34,153 nucleotides of DNA from Flammeovirga pacifica. GTDB taxonomy: Bacteria; Bacteroidota; Bacteroidia; Cytophagales; Flammeovirgaceae. The translations under genes were made by a program, and so were the position numbers. A model generated the notes under the pieces. It was not told where the DNA came from. It searched no databases and saw only the letters and a list, made by a program, of their open reading frames with translations. Each line of letters begins with the position of its first letter. Position 1 is the first letter of the stretch. Positions 34,063 through 34,153 of this stretch are shown in pieces. The stretch is from contig NZ_JRYR02000001.1 in assembly GCF_000807855.2 (NCBI RefSeq), positions 3,824,968 through 3,859,120 on the forward strand, written 5' to 3'.

Positions 34063-34135
34063 GCAGTCGGGCAACTCCATCTATCATCCTATAATCCCAC
34101 GCATTAATTTTACGACATAATCAAACACAACAATT

Positions 34136-34153
34136 ATGTCAAGAAAAGAAGAA
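34136..34153 (+). CDS. Start of a further gene, truncated by the window end
   Basis: An ATG at 34136 opens six codons (M-S-R-K-E-E) that run off the window. It is preceded by an A-rich stretch (AATCAAACACAACAATT) as expected for a Bacteroidota start region. The opening is compatible with a TetR-type regulator, among much else, but six residues do not identify a family. Confidence 0.4.

Overview
The window looks like chromosomal DNA of an AT-rich marine-type member of the Bacteroidota, plausibly Cytophagales (Flammeovirga-like; the genus is a guess). The phylum call rests on several traits. There are many small lipoproteins with a Cys lipobox, and a TonB-dependent receptor with an N-terminal carboxypeptidase-regulatory-like domain. 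There is an M28 glutaminyl-cyclase-type lipoprotein, a DUF5723-type outer-membrane protein, and Bacteroidota-type promoters (TTG-N19-TAnnTTTG upstream of aspS). No rRNA, tRNA, CRISPR array or phage module was seen.

Layout, left to right. At 1-575 is the right end of an IS3-family element. At 732-2885 a 490-aa lipoprotein gene and a small secreted-protein gene diverge from a spacer holding four copies of a 13-bp dyad. At 2968-4612 (-) a PLP trans-sulfuration enzyme gene is followed after 1 nt by a CYTH triphosphatase-type gene. At 4697-8173 (+) lie an alpha/beta-hydrolase lipoprotein, a membrane-anchored 600-aa protein and a LOG-family protein. At 8359-10607 a lytic transglycosylase is followed by der. 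At 10735-12329 are a small lipoprotein and the glutaminyl cyclase, each behind a leader hairpin. aspS (-), a short degenerate crotonase-like gene (-) and a GluQ-RS gene (-) fill 12461-16152, followed by a candidate 31-codon membrane-peptide ORF.

The 16631-20469 segment is sugar-related. A GH-A-like lipoprotein and a ROK kinase lacking the zinc motif form a minus-strand operon, and a canonical ROK glucokinase is divergent from it. At 20769-24789 (-) a TonB-dependent receptor is followed by a beta-helix lipoprotein, a non-SusD receptor/lipoprotein pair. At 25017-28172 (-) is a 1051-aa exported protein of about eleven tandem Ig-like repeats, preceded by a DUF5723-type outer-membrane protein (28344-29900, -). 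The right end holds a CtpA-type S41 protease, an MscS channel, a Spondin_N-like lipoprotein, a 65-aa lipoprotein and the first six codons of another gene.

Most of the window is ordinary housekeeping and cell-envelope content. No new multi-gene system stands out. The best leads are the GH-A-like lipoprotein with Ala in place of the acid/base Glu, the shrunken crotonase without active-site residues, the eleven-repeat protein, the receptor/beta-helix pair, and several dyad elements in intergenic regions.
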